Under the pieces are notes generated by a model. It saw only the letters and a program-made list of their open reading frames with translations. It was not told the origin of the DNA and searched no databases. The position numbers were made by a program, and so were the translations under genes. A DNA stretch of 28,391 nt from CAYRVF01 sp964427535 (GTDB lineage Bacteria; Chloroflexota; Ktedonobacteria; Ktedonobacterales; JADMIN01): positions 1-28,391 of the forward strand of contig CAYRVF010000075.1 in the NCBI GenBank assembly GCA_964427535.1, in the 5' to 3' direction. This document shows positions 6,359 through 13,400 of this stretch, one piece after another. The first letter of the stretch is position 1; each line of letters starts with the position of its first letter.

Positions 6359-7099
6359 ATGCTCCAGTTCCTGGCAGCGCTGGGCGCTGTGATTCTGGTG
6401 GACCTGACCCTGAGTGGCGACAATGCCCTGGTGATCGGCGCCGCGGCATCCGGCCTGCCTCAAAGTCAGCGTCTGCGCGCGATCGTGCTGGGCGGCGCGG
6501 GCGCGATCGTGCTCCGCATTGCCTTCGCATCTGCCGCGACCCTGCTGTTAGAGCTGCCGTTCTTGCAGGCGGTAGGTGGTCTGGTGTTGTTTTTCATCGC
6601 GGCGCGGCTGCTCGCCGAGCGCCGGGGCAGCAACGAAGAGCAGGTCGAGGAAGAGGCCAAGCTGATTCCCGACCCGGACGAAGATGGGTCCCACAAGCCG
6701 CCATCACGCACATTCACCAGCGCGCTGCTGACCATCCTCGTGGCAGATGTGACCATGAGCCTCGATAACATCCTCGCGATTGGTGCGCTGGCGCACGGTG
6801 AGCTGGTGGTGCTGGGGCTGGGCCTGCTGCTGAGCATTACGCTCGTGTTGGCGGGCAGCGCGCTGATCGCCTCACTCATCCAGCGGCTGCCCTGGCTGCT
6901 CGACCTCGCCGCGCTCGTGCTGGGCTACACCGCGGCGGGGATGCTCCTGCACGACCTGCGATTGGGTCCGGTGCTGCACGACGGCCTGCCCTACGCCGAC
7001 GTGGTGATCTACACACTCGGCGTCGGCATCGTGCTGGTGGTAGATGTCGTCTTTCGCGTGCGGGAGAGGAAGCGGCTGGCCAAGTCGGGTGGAGCGTAG
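6359..7099 (+). CDS. TerC/YjbE-family integral membrane protein
   Basis: This 246-residue protein matches the TerC superfamily. The N-terminal ALGAVILVDLTLSGDNALVI and the second-half ILVADVTMSLDNILAIGALA are the two duplicated DxxxSxDN membrane motifs, whose aspartates are thought to bind metal. About seven hydrophobic segments are visible, with a charged loop between the halves (roughly residues 85-120, QVEEEAKLIPDPDEDG). The family is linked to tellurite resistance and, for close relatives, to manganese export or metalation of exported enzymes. The start has GAGG 8-12 bases upstream; the longer open frame overlaps arsC and lacks protein-like sequence. It is the only candidate transporter beside the ars genes, but TerC proteins are not known arsenite pumps. 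Confidence 0.92.
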   Translation: MLQFLAALGAVILVDLTLSGDNALVIGAAASGLPQSQRLRAIVLGGAGAIVLRIAFASAATLLLELPFLQAVGGLVLFFIAARLLAERRGSNEEQVEEEAKLIPDPDEDGSHKPPSRTFTSALLTILVADVTMSLDNILAIGALAHGELVVLGLGLLLSITLVLAGSALIASLIQRLPWLLDLAALVLGYTAAGMLLHDLRLGPVLHDGLPYADVVIYTLGVGIVLVVDVVFRVRERKRLAKSGGA

Positions 7100-7114
7100 T
7101 GGATGCGGGAATAC

Positions 7115-7717
7115 TTAGTCGCAGTCCCAAAGCACTACGTATTGGCCGCAGACCAAGCACCGGAACAGGTATACGCCTGTTGTGTAGCCATCTTTTCCGT
7201 CAGATGGCGCGTCGGGCCGTATGCCTTCCCAGATCTCACGGGCAGAATCCATGTCCTCGATGTCGCTTGCATGCGCCGCAAAGAAGGCTACACCGTTTCC
7301 CTCAGGTGAGAGCTGGTTGAGTTCAGGCTGGCCGACCTCTTTGATAAAACAGCAGTAGCCGCCACAATGGGTGGGCCAGAAGAAGTCTTGCCATGTCATG
7401 ATGCATGGTGTGCGATGTTCGATTGCGGCTGTGCGCTCACGCGCCAAGCGGTCGAGCTCAACATCGGCGAGTTGTGGTTCAAGCACACGCAATTGCCGTC
7501 TCAGGGATGACACGTTACCATCATTTGTACTGAGGTCAAGCTCCTGTAGCCGTCCACTGGACAGGCAGTCTTCACAAACAAACTCGACTTCATCATGCTC
7601 GCCAGCGAATGGCCCCTCATATCCAGATTGAGTGCGTCCGCAGATATCGCAGTGACGCGGCTCCTCCTGATAATTCGAGAACTCATGGGGATGCAGGAAA
7701 TAGCGAAATGTGGTCAT
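7115..7717 (-). CDS. CbrC-like (UPF0167) cysteine-rich protein
   Basis: The 200-residue product (ATG at 7715-7717; a GTG 14 codons upstream is the alternative) resembles CbrC, the UPF0167 family linked in E. coli to colicin E2 tolerance. Signatures are TTFRYFLHPHEF at the start, a zinc-ribbon-like CDICG (Cys23, Cys26) with CEDC (Cys48, Cys51), the central TWQDFFWPTHCGGYCCFIKEVG (109-129) and the closing CLVCGQYVVLWDCD. Paired cysteines suggest one or two structural zinc sites. The molecular function of the family is unknown. It lies 54 bases behind the DUF3427-like gene on the same strand in a locally AT-richer stretch, so the pair may have been acquired together. It converges with the TerC gene across 15 bases. 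Confidence 0.85.
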   Translation of the reverse strand: MTTFRYFLHPHEFSNYQEEPRHCDICGRTQSGYEGPFAGEHDEVEFVCEDCLSSGRLQELDLSTNDGNVSSLRRQLRVLEPQLADVELDRLARERTAAIEHRTPCIMTWQDFFWPTHCGGYCCFIKEVGQPELNQLSPEGNGVAFFAAHASDIEDMDSAREIWEGIRPDAPSDGKDGYTTGVYLFRCLVCGQYVVLWDCD

Positions 7718-7771
7718 AGACTTATTGGCTTTCTGAGCTGTGTGCGCAGTTGTTATCACACCGATGCGAAG

Positions 7772-8179
7772 TTATCGGTGTGTCGAACTCAGGCGCGTGA
7801 GTGTGAAATGTGCAGGCTGCGAATCCTCATGTTTTTCATACCGAAAGCGACCCAGGTAGCGGAATCCAGCGCCTGGATATTCGGTCTTGGACTTACGATA
7901 GAACACCAGGAGTTCAAGACCACGACGCTGATGCTCAATTATCAACTGGTCTGTGCGTCCGGACGTTTGCCCATCCCAGTAGAGCGTATCACCATCCAAC
8001 CGATCACTGTATTGCGTTCTGTCTGACGATTTCCGCTCGGTAACGAACAGCCAGATAGAGTCATGACCGGCAGGACGAAAGACGCCCGTGTTTATGGTTG
8101 CGTCAGTGATGCAGAACCTCTTACGAAGCTCTTCACGTGTGATGACTTCGCCTTCGCACAACTCGGCAGAGGTAAACAT
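7772..8179 (-). CDS. Stand-alone DUF3427 / ScoMcrA-SRA-like domain protein
   Basis: The 135-residue protein begins at an ATG preceded by AGGAG (spacing about 7). The pattern GVFRPAGHDSIWLFVTERK, then GDTLYWDGQTSGRT, an IIEHQRRGLELLVFYRKS strand pair, and GFRYLGRFRYEKHEDSQPA with a final FTL strand, matches the DUF3427/SRA-like domain. That domain usually sits at the C-terminus of restriction-type helicases or at the N-terminus of McrA-like HNH nucleases, where it reads modified DNA. Here it stands alone, with a short helical lead (ELCEGEVITREELRKRFCI) and no nuclease or helicase motif. It may be a DNA-modification reader or a remnant of a larger restriction gene. The family assignment is from memory of the motif pattern and should be tested by profile search. 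Confidence 0.7.
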   Translation of the reverse strand: MFTSAELCEGEVITREELRKRFCITDATINTGVFRPAGHDSIWLFVTERKSSDRTQYSDRLDGDTLYWDGQTSGRTDQLIIEHQRRGLELLVFYRKSKTEYPGAGFRYLGRFRYEKHEDSQPAHFTLTRLSSTHR

Positions 8180-8282
8180 TCTCTATCTCCTGGCTCGATT
8201 CGGCTACTGGCCCCAAGACCTTTAAGTGAATGTGGCCATGTAGCTCACTCCTGTGTCCTGCTCCTCCGGCACTAATTAAGTG

Positions 8283-8300
8283 GCAGCCATAATAGGCTGC
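8283..8300 (-). terminator. Hairpin downstream of the 8339 gene
   Basis: GCAGCC (8283-8288) and GGCTGC (8295-8300) form a 6-base-pair stem with a 6-base loop. On the minus strand it is followed by CACTTAATTAG, so it could be a weak terminator for the small membrane gene ending at 8339. The U-tract is poor. Confidence 0.35.
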
Positions 8301-8338
8301 GGGCTTTGCTACCTTGCACGGTTACGGGTGATGGGGTT

Positions 8339-8665
8339 TCAATGCTGATGCTGATGGTGATCGCCTGCCTGCTTACGCTGACACCGGCGAATGAGATAGC
8401 GTCCGAGCACAGTGAGCGCGAATCCGAAGGGGACGCTCAACGTCAAGGCGACGCGCGGCGCGTTTGGATATTCCATGAACCAAATAACGACCAGGAGTGC
8501 GCAACTCAGACTAAGTGCGCCAGCGACGATTGACAGGCGGGTGGCCTGGAGACGGGGGTCTCGGATGCGCCAAAACCTGACCGCAACCATGCCGAAGATG
8601 AAAGCGAACGCACCGAGTATGAATCCGTCCACGCAGATCGCGACTATGGAATGTGCTGATGGCAC
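8339..8665 (-). CDS. Small membrane protein, unknown
   Basis: This 108-residue frame from a GTG (8663-8665, with GGGAG upstream) has three hydrophobic segments: about 6-31 (IVAICVDGFILGAFAFIFGM), 43-65 (LSIVAGALSLSCALLVVIWF) and 70-92 (RVALTLSVPFGFALTVLGRYL). It ends in a polar His-rich tail (DHHQHQH). Charged linkers lie between the segments as in real membrane proteins. No family is recognised. It lies upstream of the DUF3427/CbrC pair on the same strand, but a 159-base gap with a hairpin separates them, so shared transcription is doubtful. Confidence 0.6.
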   Translation of the reverse strand: MPSAHSIVAICVDGFILGAFAFIFGMVAVRFWRIRDPRLQATRLSIVAGALSLSCALLVVIWFMEYPNAPRVALTLSVPFGFALTVLGRYLIRRCQRKQAGDHHQHQH

Positions 8666-8985
8666 GAGGCCACGCTCCCATCTCGGGCGTCCAGGCGGAT
8701 TGCAATGACATGGACGATTCGTGTAACGAGCGCGCGGAAATATTGCCGACCGTTTGTTGATGCCCTAAAGTGCCTTCTTGCTATCGACGCCAGTATACGA
8801 GCACCAGTCAATTGCGACGCAAACGCTCATATCGTTGAAAGATGCCAATGAGCAGAATGGGGCTGTGCTGCTCCGCATGCCTGTGGTAAAATGTAGGCTG
8901 ACGGAACGTGCCAGACTGCTCGGCGCCTGCTGCCTGTTCGTACAAGCGGCGGCTCATGCGGTAGTGGGGCGTTTCAGAGGATTAT
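8666..8985. other. Intergenic region before tRNA-Gln
   Basis: No gene is visible here. The stretch is moderately AT-rich and contains the upstream region of the minus-strand membrane gene and, on the plus strand, an extended -10 element at 8884-8892. I see no repeat or long open frame with protein-like sequence. Confidence 0.6.
8884..8892 (+). promoter_or_regulatory. Extended -10 promoter for tRNA-Gln/glmU
   Basis: TGGTAAAAT is a TGn extended -10 with TAAAAT at 8887-8892. The -35 position holds only a poor match. Transcription would begin near 8899, about 87 bases before the tRNA, and could continue into glmU. Confidence 0.4.
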
Positions 8986-9056
8986 TCCGGCGTGGCCAAG
9001 CGGTAAGGCAGCGGACTTTGGATCCGCCATCCCAGGTTCGAATCCTGGCGCCGGAG
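8986..9056 (+). tRNA. tRNA-Gln (anticodon TTG)
   Basis: A complete cloverleaf is visible. The acceptor stem TCCGGCG (8986-8992) pairs with CGCCGGA (9049-9055), and the discriminator is G9056. The D-arm contains GGCCAAGCGGTAAGGC. The anticodon stem is GCGGA (9011-9015)/TCCGC with loop CTTTGGA and anticodon TTG at 9018-9020. The T-arm contains GGTTCGAATCC. The genome encodes GCCG after the acceptor stem, so the terminal CCA must be added by the CCA-adding enzyme. The gene lies 117 bases upstream of the proposed glmU start with no terminator between, so read-through is possible. Confidence 0.97.
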
Positions 9057-9158
9057 CCGGCTCGCAGGTTCTTCCCGTCCGTGCGCATGCAGCGTGCGGC
9101 GCCAGTGGAAGACGGAGGTGCGCTCGTCTGAGACACCCCCGCGCGAGCCGCACCGCAG

Positions 9159-9164
9159 AGGGAG
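9159..9164 (+). promoter_or_regulatory. Ribosome-binding site deciding the glmU start
   Basis: AGGGAG lies 8 bases before an ATT codon at 9173. No ATG, GTG or TTG exists in the glmU frame between the tRNA and the nucleotide-binding loop, so this site supports a non-canonical ATT start. A second candidate, GGAGG (9114-9118), lies 9 bases before an in-frame CTG at 9128. Confidence 0.55.
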
Positions 9165-9172
9165 CTATCTCT

Positions 9173-10819
9173 ATTCGTACGGGATCCATCGGGATCGTCG
9201 TTCTTGCCGCCGGCAAGGGTACCCGCATGCGCTCGCGCATGCCGAAAGTGGCGCATCGCGTCGCCGGCCGCGCGATGGTGGAACACGTCCTCCGGACGGC
9301 CGCTGATGCCGTCTCACCCTCACCTGACCCCCTCCCGTCCGCTGAACCCGGCAGCCCGGACCCCGCTGAGCCGCACTCACCAGGGGCGCACTATGTGCTC
9401 GTGCTCGGCCACGAAGCCGAGCAGGTGCGACAGGCGCTCGGGTGGACGCCTTCGAGCGGCGACGCCTTCGAAATCGTCGTGCAGGAGCGGCAGCTTGGCA
9501 CCGGCGACGCGGTGCGCGTGACGCGCGAAGCGCTGACGGGGAAGGATTCGCGTCCCGAGACGATTCTCGTGCTCTACGGCGATACGCCGCTGCTGCGTCC
9601 AGACACGCTGGCCGCGCTGATCGCCGAGCACCGCGAGAGCGACGCCACGCTGACGTTTCTGACCGGCATCGCGGAGGACCCAGCGGAGTATGGGCGCGTG
9701 CTGCGCGATGAGGCGGGCCGCGTGCTGGGCATCGTCGAGCAACGCCACGCCTCGCCAGAGCAGCTTGCGATCCGCGAGGTCAACTCAGGCATCTACTGCT
9801 TCGCGGCGGACTGGCTCTGGCCGCGCCTCGACCGTCTGGAGCCGCACACCAACGGCGAATATTACCTCACCGATCTGGTCGAGATGGCCGCGCGCGAGGG
9901 CCGGGCAACCCGCACGGCAACGGCAGCGCTCGCGGAGACCGCCGGCGTGAACGACCGCGTGCAGCTTGCCGAAGCCGAGGCGATTCTGCGGCAGCGCATC
10001 CTCACCGACCTGATGTACGCTGGCGTCACGATCGAGGACCCTGCCTCGACGTATGTGGACGCGGGCGTGCGCGTCGGGCAGGATACGCTGATCCGCCCTG
10101 GGACGGCGCTGCGTGGCGCGACGGTCATCGGCGCGGGCTGCGAGATTGGGCCGAACAGCATGATTCGCGACAGCCGCATCGGCGATAATTGCCAGGTGCT
10201 CGCCTCCTGGGTGGAGGAGTCGGTGATGGACTCCGGCTCGCGCATCGGCCCGATGAGCCACATGCGCGTGGGTGGGCACCTCTCGACCGGCGCGAATATG
10301 GGCAATTTTGCCGAAATCAAGAACACGACGCTCGGTCCCGACGTGCAGATGCACCACTTCAGCTATGCGGGCGACGCGACGATCGGCGCTGGCACGAATG
10401 TCGCGGCGGGCGTCATCACCATGAACTACGACGGCCAGCGCAAGCACCACACCGAGGTCGGCGAGCATGTCTTCCTCGGCTGTGACACGTTGCTGCGCGC
10501 GCCCGTGACGATAGGTGACGGCGCGACGACAGGGGCGGGCGCGGTCGTCACGAAAGACGTGCCGCCGTGGTCGGTCGCGGTCGGGATGCCCGCGCGCGTG
10601 ATCAAGCGCAAGCCGGTTCCCGAGGCTACCGGCACGGTTCATGACAAAGAGATATCACCAACATCGACTGAAGCAACAGCATCCGGCCCGGCTCCGGCGA
10701 CGCAGCCTGGAGCATCCGCGACGACGCGAGGAGCGTCGGGCAGCGGGATGGGCACGGAGTCCTCTGAGGCGCGGCAAGGCGGTTCACAATCCGCCGCAGG
10801 CCCCTTGGAGAGGGAGTGA
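9173..10819 (+). CDS. glmU: Bifunctional GlmU: GlcN-1-P acetyltransferase / GlcNAc-1-P uridyltransferase
   Basis: GlmU makes UDP-GlcNAc for peptidoglycan and other envelope polymers. The first canonical ATG (9227) would cut off the essential loop IVVLAAGKGTRM, so I place the start at an ATT (9173) with AGGGAG 8 bases upstream. This gives 548 residues. Residues 8-19 hold the UTP-binding loop and Lys25 follows in RSRMPK. The N-domain also shows VQERQLGTGDAV, LYGDTPLL and NSGIYCF. The C-domain is a left-handed beta-helix with NFAEIKNTTLG, the acetyl-transfer segment HHFSYAGDATIG and VITMNYDGQRK. Unusual points are a Pro-rich insert after residue 45 (PSPDPLPSAEPGSPD) and a disordered tail of about 65-90 residues beyond the usual end (~460). 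The next gene follows after 9 bases. Confidence 0.93.
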   Translation: MRTGSIGIVVLAAGKGTRMRSRMPKVAHRVAGRAMVEHVLRTAADAVSPSPDPLPSAEPGSPDPAEPHSPGAHYVLVLGHEAEQVRQALGWTPSSGDAFEIVVQERQLGTGDAVRVTREALTGKDSRPETILVLYGDTPLLRPDTLAALIAEHRESDATLTFLTGIAEDPAEYGRVLRDEAGRVLGIVEQRHASPEQLAIREVNSGIYCFAADWLWPRLDRLEPHTNGEYYLTDLVEMAAREGRATRTATAALAETAGVNDRVQLAEAEAILRQRILTDLMYAGVTIEDPASTYVDAGVRVGQDTLIRPGTALRGATVIGAGCEIGPNSMIRDSRIGDNCQVLASWVEESVMDSGSRIGPMSHMRVGGHLSTGANMGNFAEIKNTTLGPDVQMHHFSYAGDATIGAGTNVAAGVITMNYDGQRKHHTEVGEHVFLGCDTLLRAPVTIGDGATTGAGAVVTKDVPPWSVAVGMPARVIKRKPVPEATGTVHDKEISPTSTEATASGPAPATQPGASATTRGASGSGMGTESSEARQGGSQSAAGPLERE

Positions 10820-10828
10820 GTCAATTAC

Positions 10829-12250
10829 GTGGAGAGCGACAGTATAAGCCGGCTCCATTTCTCGCATTTCGCTCTTGCCGCGGCACCACTGAGCAACTGG
10901 CACGGGCATGACTGGATTCTGCTTCTCGCGCTGCTCGTGACCCTGTTCGTCGCGGCGGTCGCGGCGGCGGCAGAGACGGCGCTGACCTCGGTGAGCCGCA
11001 TCAAGATCCGCAACCTCGCCGAAGAGAACGATCCCGCGGCGCAGCGCATCGAACGCCTGCTACAGAAGCCGCAGACCTTTCTCACGACGATTCTGGTGGT
11101 GAGCAATATCGCGGTCATCACGGCCTCGACGCTCGCCACCATCATCGCGGTGGACCTGAACTTCACCGGCGCGGAGGTTGTCTCGACCGTCTTGCTCTCG
11201 CTGATCGTGCTGATCTTTTGTGAGATCACGCCGAAGAGTGCGGCCGTCCAGTCGCCGGAGCGCTGGGCGCGCTGGCTCGTCGGGCCGGTCGAGTTCGCCT
11301 CGCGGGTCCTGCAGCCGCTGGTGCGCGCCCTCACCTGGATTACCTCGCATATCGTGCGGCTGTTCGGCGGACAGAACGTGCGCCACGGCCCGTTCGTGAC
11401 GGAGGACGAGCTTCGGCTGCTGGTGGAGGTGAGCGAAGAAGAGGGCGTGCTCGAAGAAGAAGAGCGCGAGATGATTGACAACGTCTTCGAGCTCTCTGAC
11501 ACGGCGGCGCGTGAGGTGATGGTGCCGCGCATCGACATGGTGACCATCGAGATGGATGATACCTTCGACGATGCCACGCAGATCGTGCTTCAGGGCGGTC
11601 AGTCGCGCATTCCGGTCTTCGAGAACTCGATCGACAACATCGTGGGCGTGCTCTACGCCAAAGACTTACTGCGGGTGCTCGCTAGCGGACGCAAGCCCGC
11701 GACGGTGCGACAGGTGCCGCTGCGTCCGGCGTACTTCGTCCCTGAATCGAAGCGGCTCGACGACCTGTTGCGTGAGCTGCAGGCGCAACGAGTCCACATG
11801 GCGATCGTGGTGGACGAATACGGCGGCGTCGCCGGACTGGTGACGATCGAGGACGTCGTCGAGGAAATCATCGGCGACATCAAGGATGAGTATGACGTCG
11901 AGGAACAGCTCTTTGAGCGGATGGACGAGAACGAGTTTATCATCGACGCCAAAGTGACGCTCGATGAATTCGCGGAGATCGCCAATCGCGAGCTGCCGCC
12001 CGACGGCTACGAGACACTCGGCGGCTTCGTCTATGCGCGCCTCGACAAGATCCCAACCGTCGGCGACGTCGTGCGCTACGGCGATATGGAGTTCACCGTG
12101 CTCAGCACGAAGGGGCGGCGCATCACCAAGGTCAAGGTGGTGCGCAGCCTGGAGACTGAGCCAGAGCACTCCGACGACGGTGAGGGCGACGACCGGCGGC
12201 AGGCTGCGCGTAGCGGCGATGGCTGGCGCGACCGCACGACAGACGAATAA
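10829..12250 (+). CDS. CNNM/CorC (HlyC) family membrane protein with CBS domains
   Basis: This 473-residue protein has the CNNM transmembrane domain (DUF21, about 30-205; AAAETALTSVSRIKIRNLA is the typical first motif), then an acidic helix EEEGVLEEEEREMIDNVFEL. A tandem CBS pair follows at about 225-345 (REVMVPRIDMVTIEMDD; AIVVDEYGGVAGLVTIEDVVEE), and a CorC/HlyC C-terminal domain at about 365-440 (IIDAKVTLDEFAEIAN; YETLGGFVYARLDKIPTVGD). Bacterial relatives export Mg2+/Co2+ with CBS domains sensing nucleotides; the old haemolysin label is misleading. All three domains are intact and the length is normal. The start is a GTG, 9 bases after glmU, with AGGGAG 12 bases upstream. It is very likely co-transcribed with glmU. 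Confidence 0.93.
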   Translation: MESDSISRLHFSHFALAAAPLSNWHGHDWILLLALLVTLFVAAVAAAAETALTSVSRIKIRNLAEENDPAAQRIERLLQKPQTFLTTILVVSNIAVITASTLATIIAVDLNFTGAEVVSTVLLSLIVLIFCEITPKSAAVQSPERWARWLVGPVEFASRVLQPLVRALTWITSHIVRLFGGQNVRHGPFVTEDELRLLVEVSEEEGVLEEEEREMIDNVFELSDTAAREVMVPRIDMVTIEMDDTFDDATQIVLQGGQSRIPVFENSIDNIVGVLYAKDLLRVLASGRKPATVRQVPLRPAYFVPESKRLDDLLRELQAQRVHMAIVVDEYGGVAGLVTIEDVVEEIIGDIKDEYDVEEQLFERMDENEFIIDAKVTLDEFAEIANRELPPDGYETLGGFVYARLDKIPTVGDVVRYGDMEFTVLSTKGRRITKVKVVRSLETEPEHSDDGEGDDRRQAARSGDGWRDRTTDE

Positions 12251-12310
12251 CGTTGCCGCGTATACCCACAAAACCACGCGTTTTGCGGTGGCACGCCGCT
12301 GAAGATGATG

Positions 12311-12319
12311 TGACATAAT
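12311..12319 (+). promoter_or_regulatory. Extended -10 element after the CNNM gene
   Basis: TGACATAAT is a TGn extended -10 (CATAAT at 12314-12319) lying 60 bases after the CNNM stop and facing the folded segment that follows. A near-identical TGGCATAAT occurs before the ClgR-like gene (16242-16250). No good -35 is present. Confidence 0.35.
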
Positions 12320-12325
12320 AAGGCA

Positions 12326-12500
12326 ACTTCGCAGGGCGGGCGCTCGTCCTGTGGAACAGAACCAGGCAGGCACGCGGCGTGCCTCGTCCCGAAGGCGCTG
12401 GCGAGCGTCCTGCCGTTCCACCGGCAAGCGGGTGCGGTCGTCTTCGCCGTGGGCGGCGCTCGATGGCATCGCCGCACTGGAAGCGCAAGACCTCTTTTGA
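12326..12500 (+). ncRNA. Candidate structured RNA, family unknown
   Basis: Starting just behind an extended -10 element, about 175 bases can fold. GTGGAAC (12351-12357) pairs with GTTCCAC (12415-12421), stacked on GGCAGG (12365-12370) with CCTGCC (12409-12414). The enclosed part has two hairpins, CACG-CGG-CGTG (12371-12381) and CGCT-GGCG-AGCG (12396-12407). A GCGGCG/CGCCGC hairpin follows further on, and a short T-run (CTCTTTT) ends near 12498. I could not match it to SRP, RNase P, tmRNA or 6S consensus loops. It has no coding pattern. It may be a novel small RNA or chance folding of GC-rich DNA. Confidence 0.25.
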
Positions 12501-13127
12501 GCGCGGCGCCGGTGTTGTGGGGCGTCCGCGAATCCCAGACCCAATGAAATAGTCGCGACTCGCGAAGGTTCCACCGTTTCCAGCCTGAGGCAAGGGTTGG
12601 AGATGATGGATGGCATCTGGGCTAGGTCATCTGGTTGTCAGTGATTGACAGTAGCGCATATGAGCGTTACTCTTGCGTCAGTATTATCGTATGAACTAAC
12701 AAACCGCGTGAAGGTCGCCGAATCTCGGCGAGTCTGGAGGGCGAGTCGGATAGGGTAGGATGCCTGACTTCTGGGAACGAGCTCGCTCTCGTCTGAGATG
12801 TCTGGCAGGCGGACTGCTCGTCGCCAGACGCCTTTCGAGCATGGCTCCCCAATTTCGTTCGCGCGCAACCTGGTCCGTATCGCAGACACCGGTGCATCGA
12901 CGTTCGGGTTTCCCGTACGGCAAGGAGGAACCTATTCATTGCAGGCTGAGTGCGTCCCGAGGCGAGGAATTGCAGATGCGGCTTCGTCGCTTCAATCAGG
13001 CATATTCGGCGGTACTGGTTGGCAGACTCTACGTTGTACACAGTACAACCGCCACGTGCAGCAGTCGCGTGAGTGTGGAGGTAGCGCGCTCCACCTTCCG
13101 CAAGGGATTCCAGCTTGAATGTAGTGT

Positions 13128-13295
13128 GTGAGGAACACCGCAATTGGACCCAACGGAGCAGTCGCGACGGTGTCGACTTGTAGGGGTAGGGCACGTGCGG
13201 ACGGCTCGCCGCATACGGCTGATGTGGCCGGGCAAGACCCGACGATTCCCGCTTCTAAGCGCAGATCGTATGTGGATGTGGTCGTTGCGGCATAG
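13128..13295 (+). pseudogene. Possible remnant of a TnpB (IS200/IS605) C-terminal tail
   Basis: One frame, open from a GTG at 13128 to TAG at 13293-13295 and preceded directly by stops, reads with RNTAIGPNGAVATVSTC near its start and QDPTIPASKRRSYVDV near its end. It recalls the variable tails that follow the zinc knuckle in some IS1341/TnpB transposases, where the same DNA also forms the guide-RNA scaffold and right end. No TnpB catalytic or zinc-finger motif is present upstream. The match is by impression only, so this is a weak call; it may simply be non-coding. Confidence 0.2.
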
Positions 13296-13331
13296 CCGCG
13301 TCGCGGTCCCGTAGGAGACGGAGCCGCACAG
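13189..13331 (+). other. Chain of five or so hairpins upstream of csrA
   Basis: Successive stem-loops are visible: GTGCGG with CCGCAT (13195-13214, one G-T pair), CGGC with GCCG (near 13217-13231), CGGG-CAAGA-CCCG (near 13230-13242), CGCTT-CT-AAGCG (13251-13262) and GCGGC-ATA-GCCGC (13287-13299). A larger one lies near 13303-13327, where GCGG and CCGT pair with ACGG and CCGC. The series ends about 75 bases before csrA. It could be a csrA leader, a small RNA, or the right end/guide scaffold of a lost IS605-type element. Confidence 0.35.
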
Positions 13332-13400
13332 CAGGGCATCTCATCATCGCCACATGAGGGCACGGAGTGTCGAGTGTCCTGTTGAGGAGGGGGAACGAAC

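Larger units (their letters stand above)
12251..13400. other. Long gene-poor region with structured elements
   Basis: More than 1.1 kb has no convincing gene on either strand; the open frames present lack protein-like patterns. In order it contains an extended -10 (12311-12319), a folded segment closed by GTGGAAC/GTTCCAC (12351-12421), and a small inverted repeat TGTCA/TGACA (12636-12650). A perfect hairpin GTTGTAC-ACA-GTACAAC follows (13033-13049). A reading frame that resembles a transposase tail (13128-13295) then leads into a chain of hairpins before csrA. It looks like a graveyard of transferred DNA plus possible RNA genes. Confidence 0.6.

Noticed and set aside
12326..12500. Assignment of the folded region to 6S, SRP or RNase P RNA
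   Set aside because: None of their conserved loops (such as the SRP GGAAGG-AGCAGC region or the RNase P GAGGAAAGTCC region) is visible.
11666..12616. Minus-strand open frame of 316 codons
   Set aside because: It is antisense to the CNNM/CorC gene; high GC keeps this frame open by chance.
12667..13194. Minus-strand frame of 175 codons in the gene-poor region
   Set aside because: Cys/His/Ser-rich without any recognisable fold, no ribosome-binding site seen, and it overlaps the hairpins.
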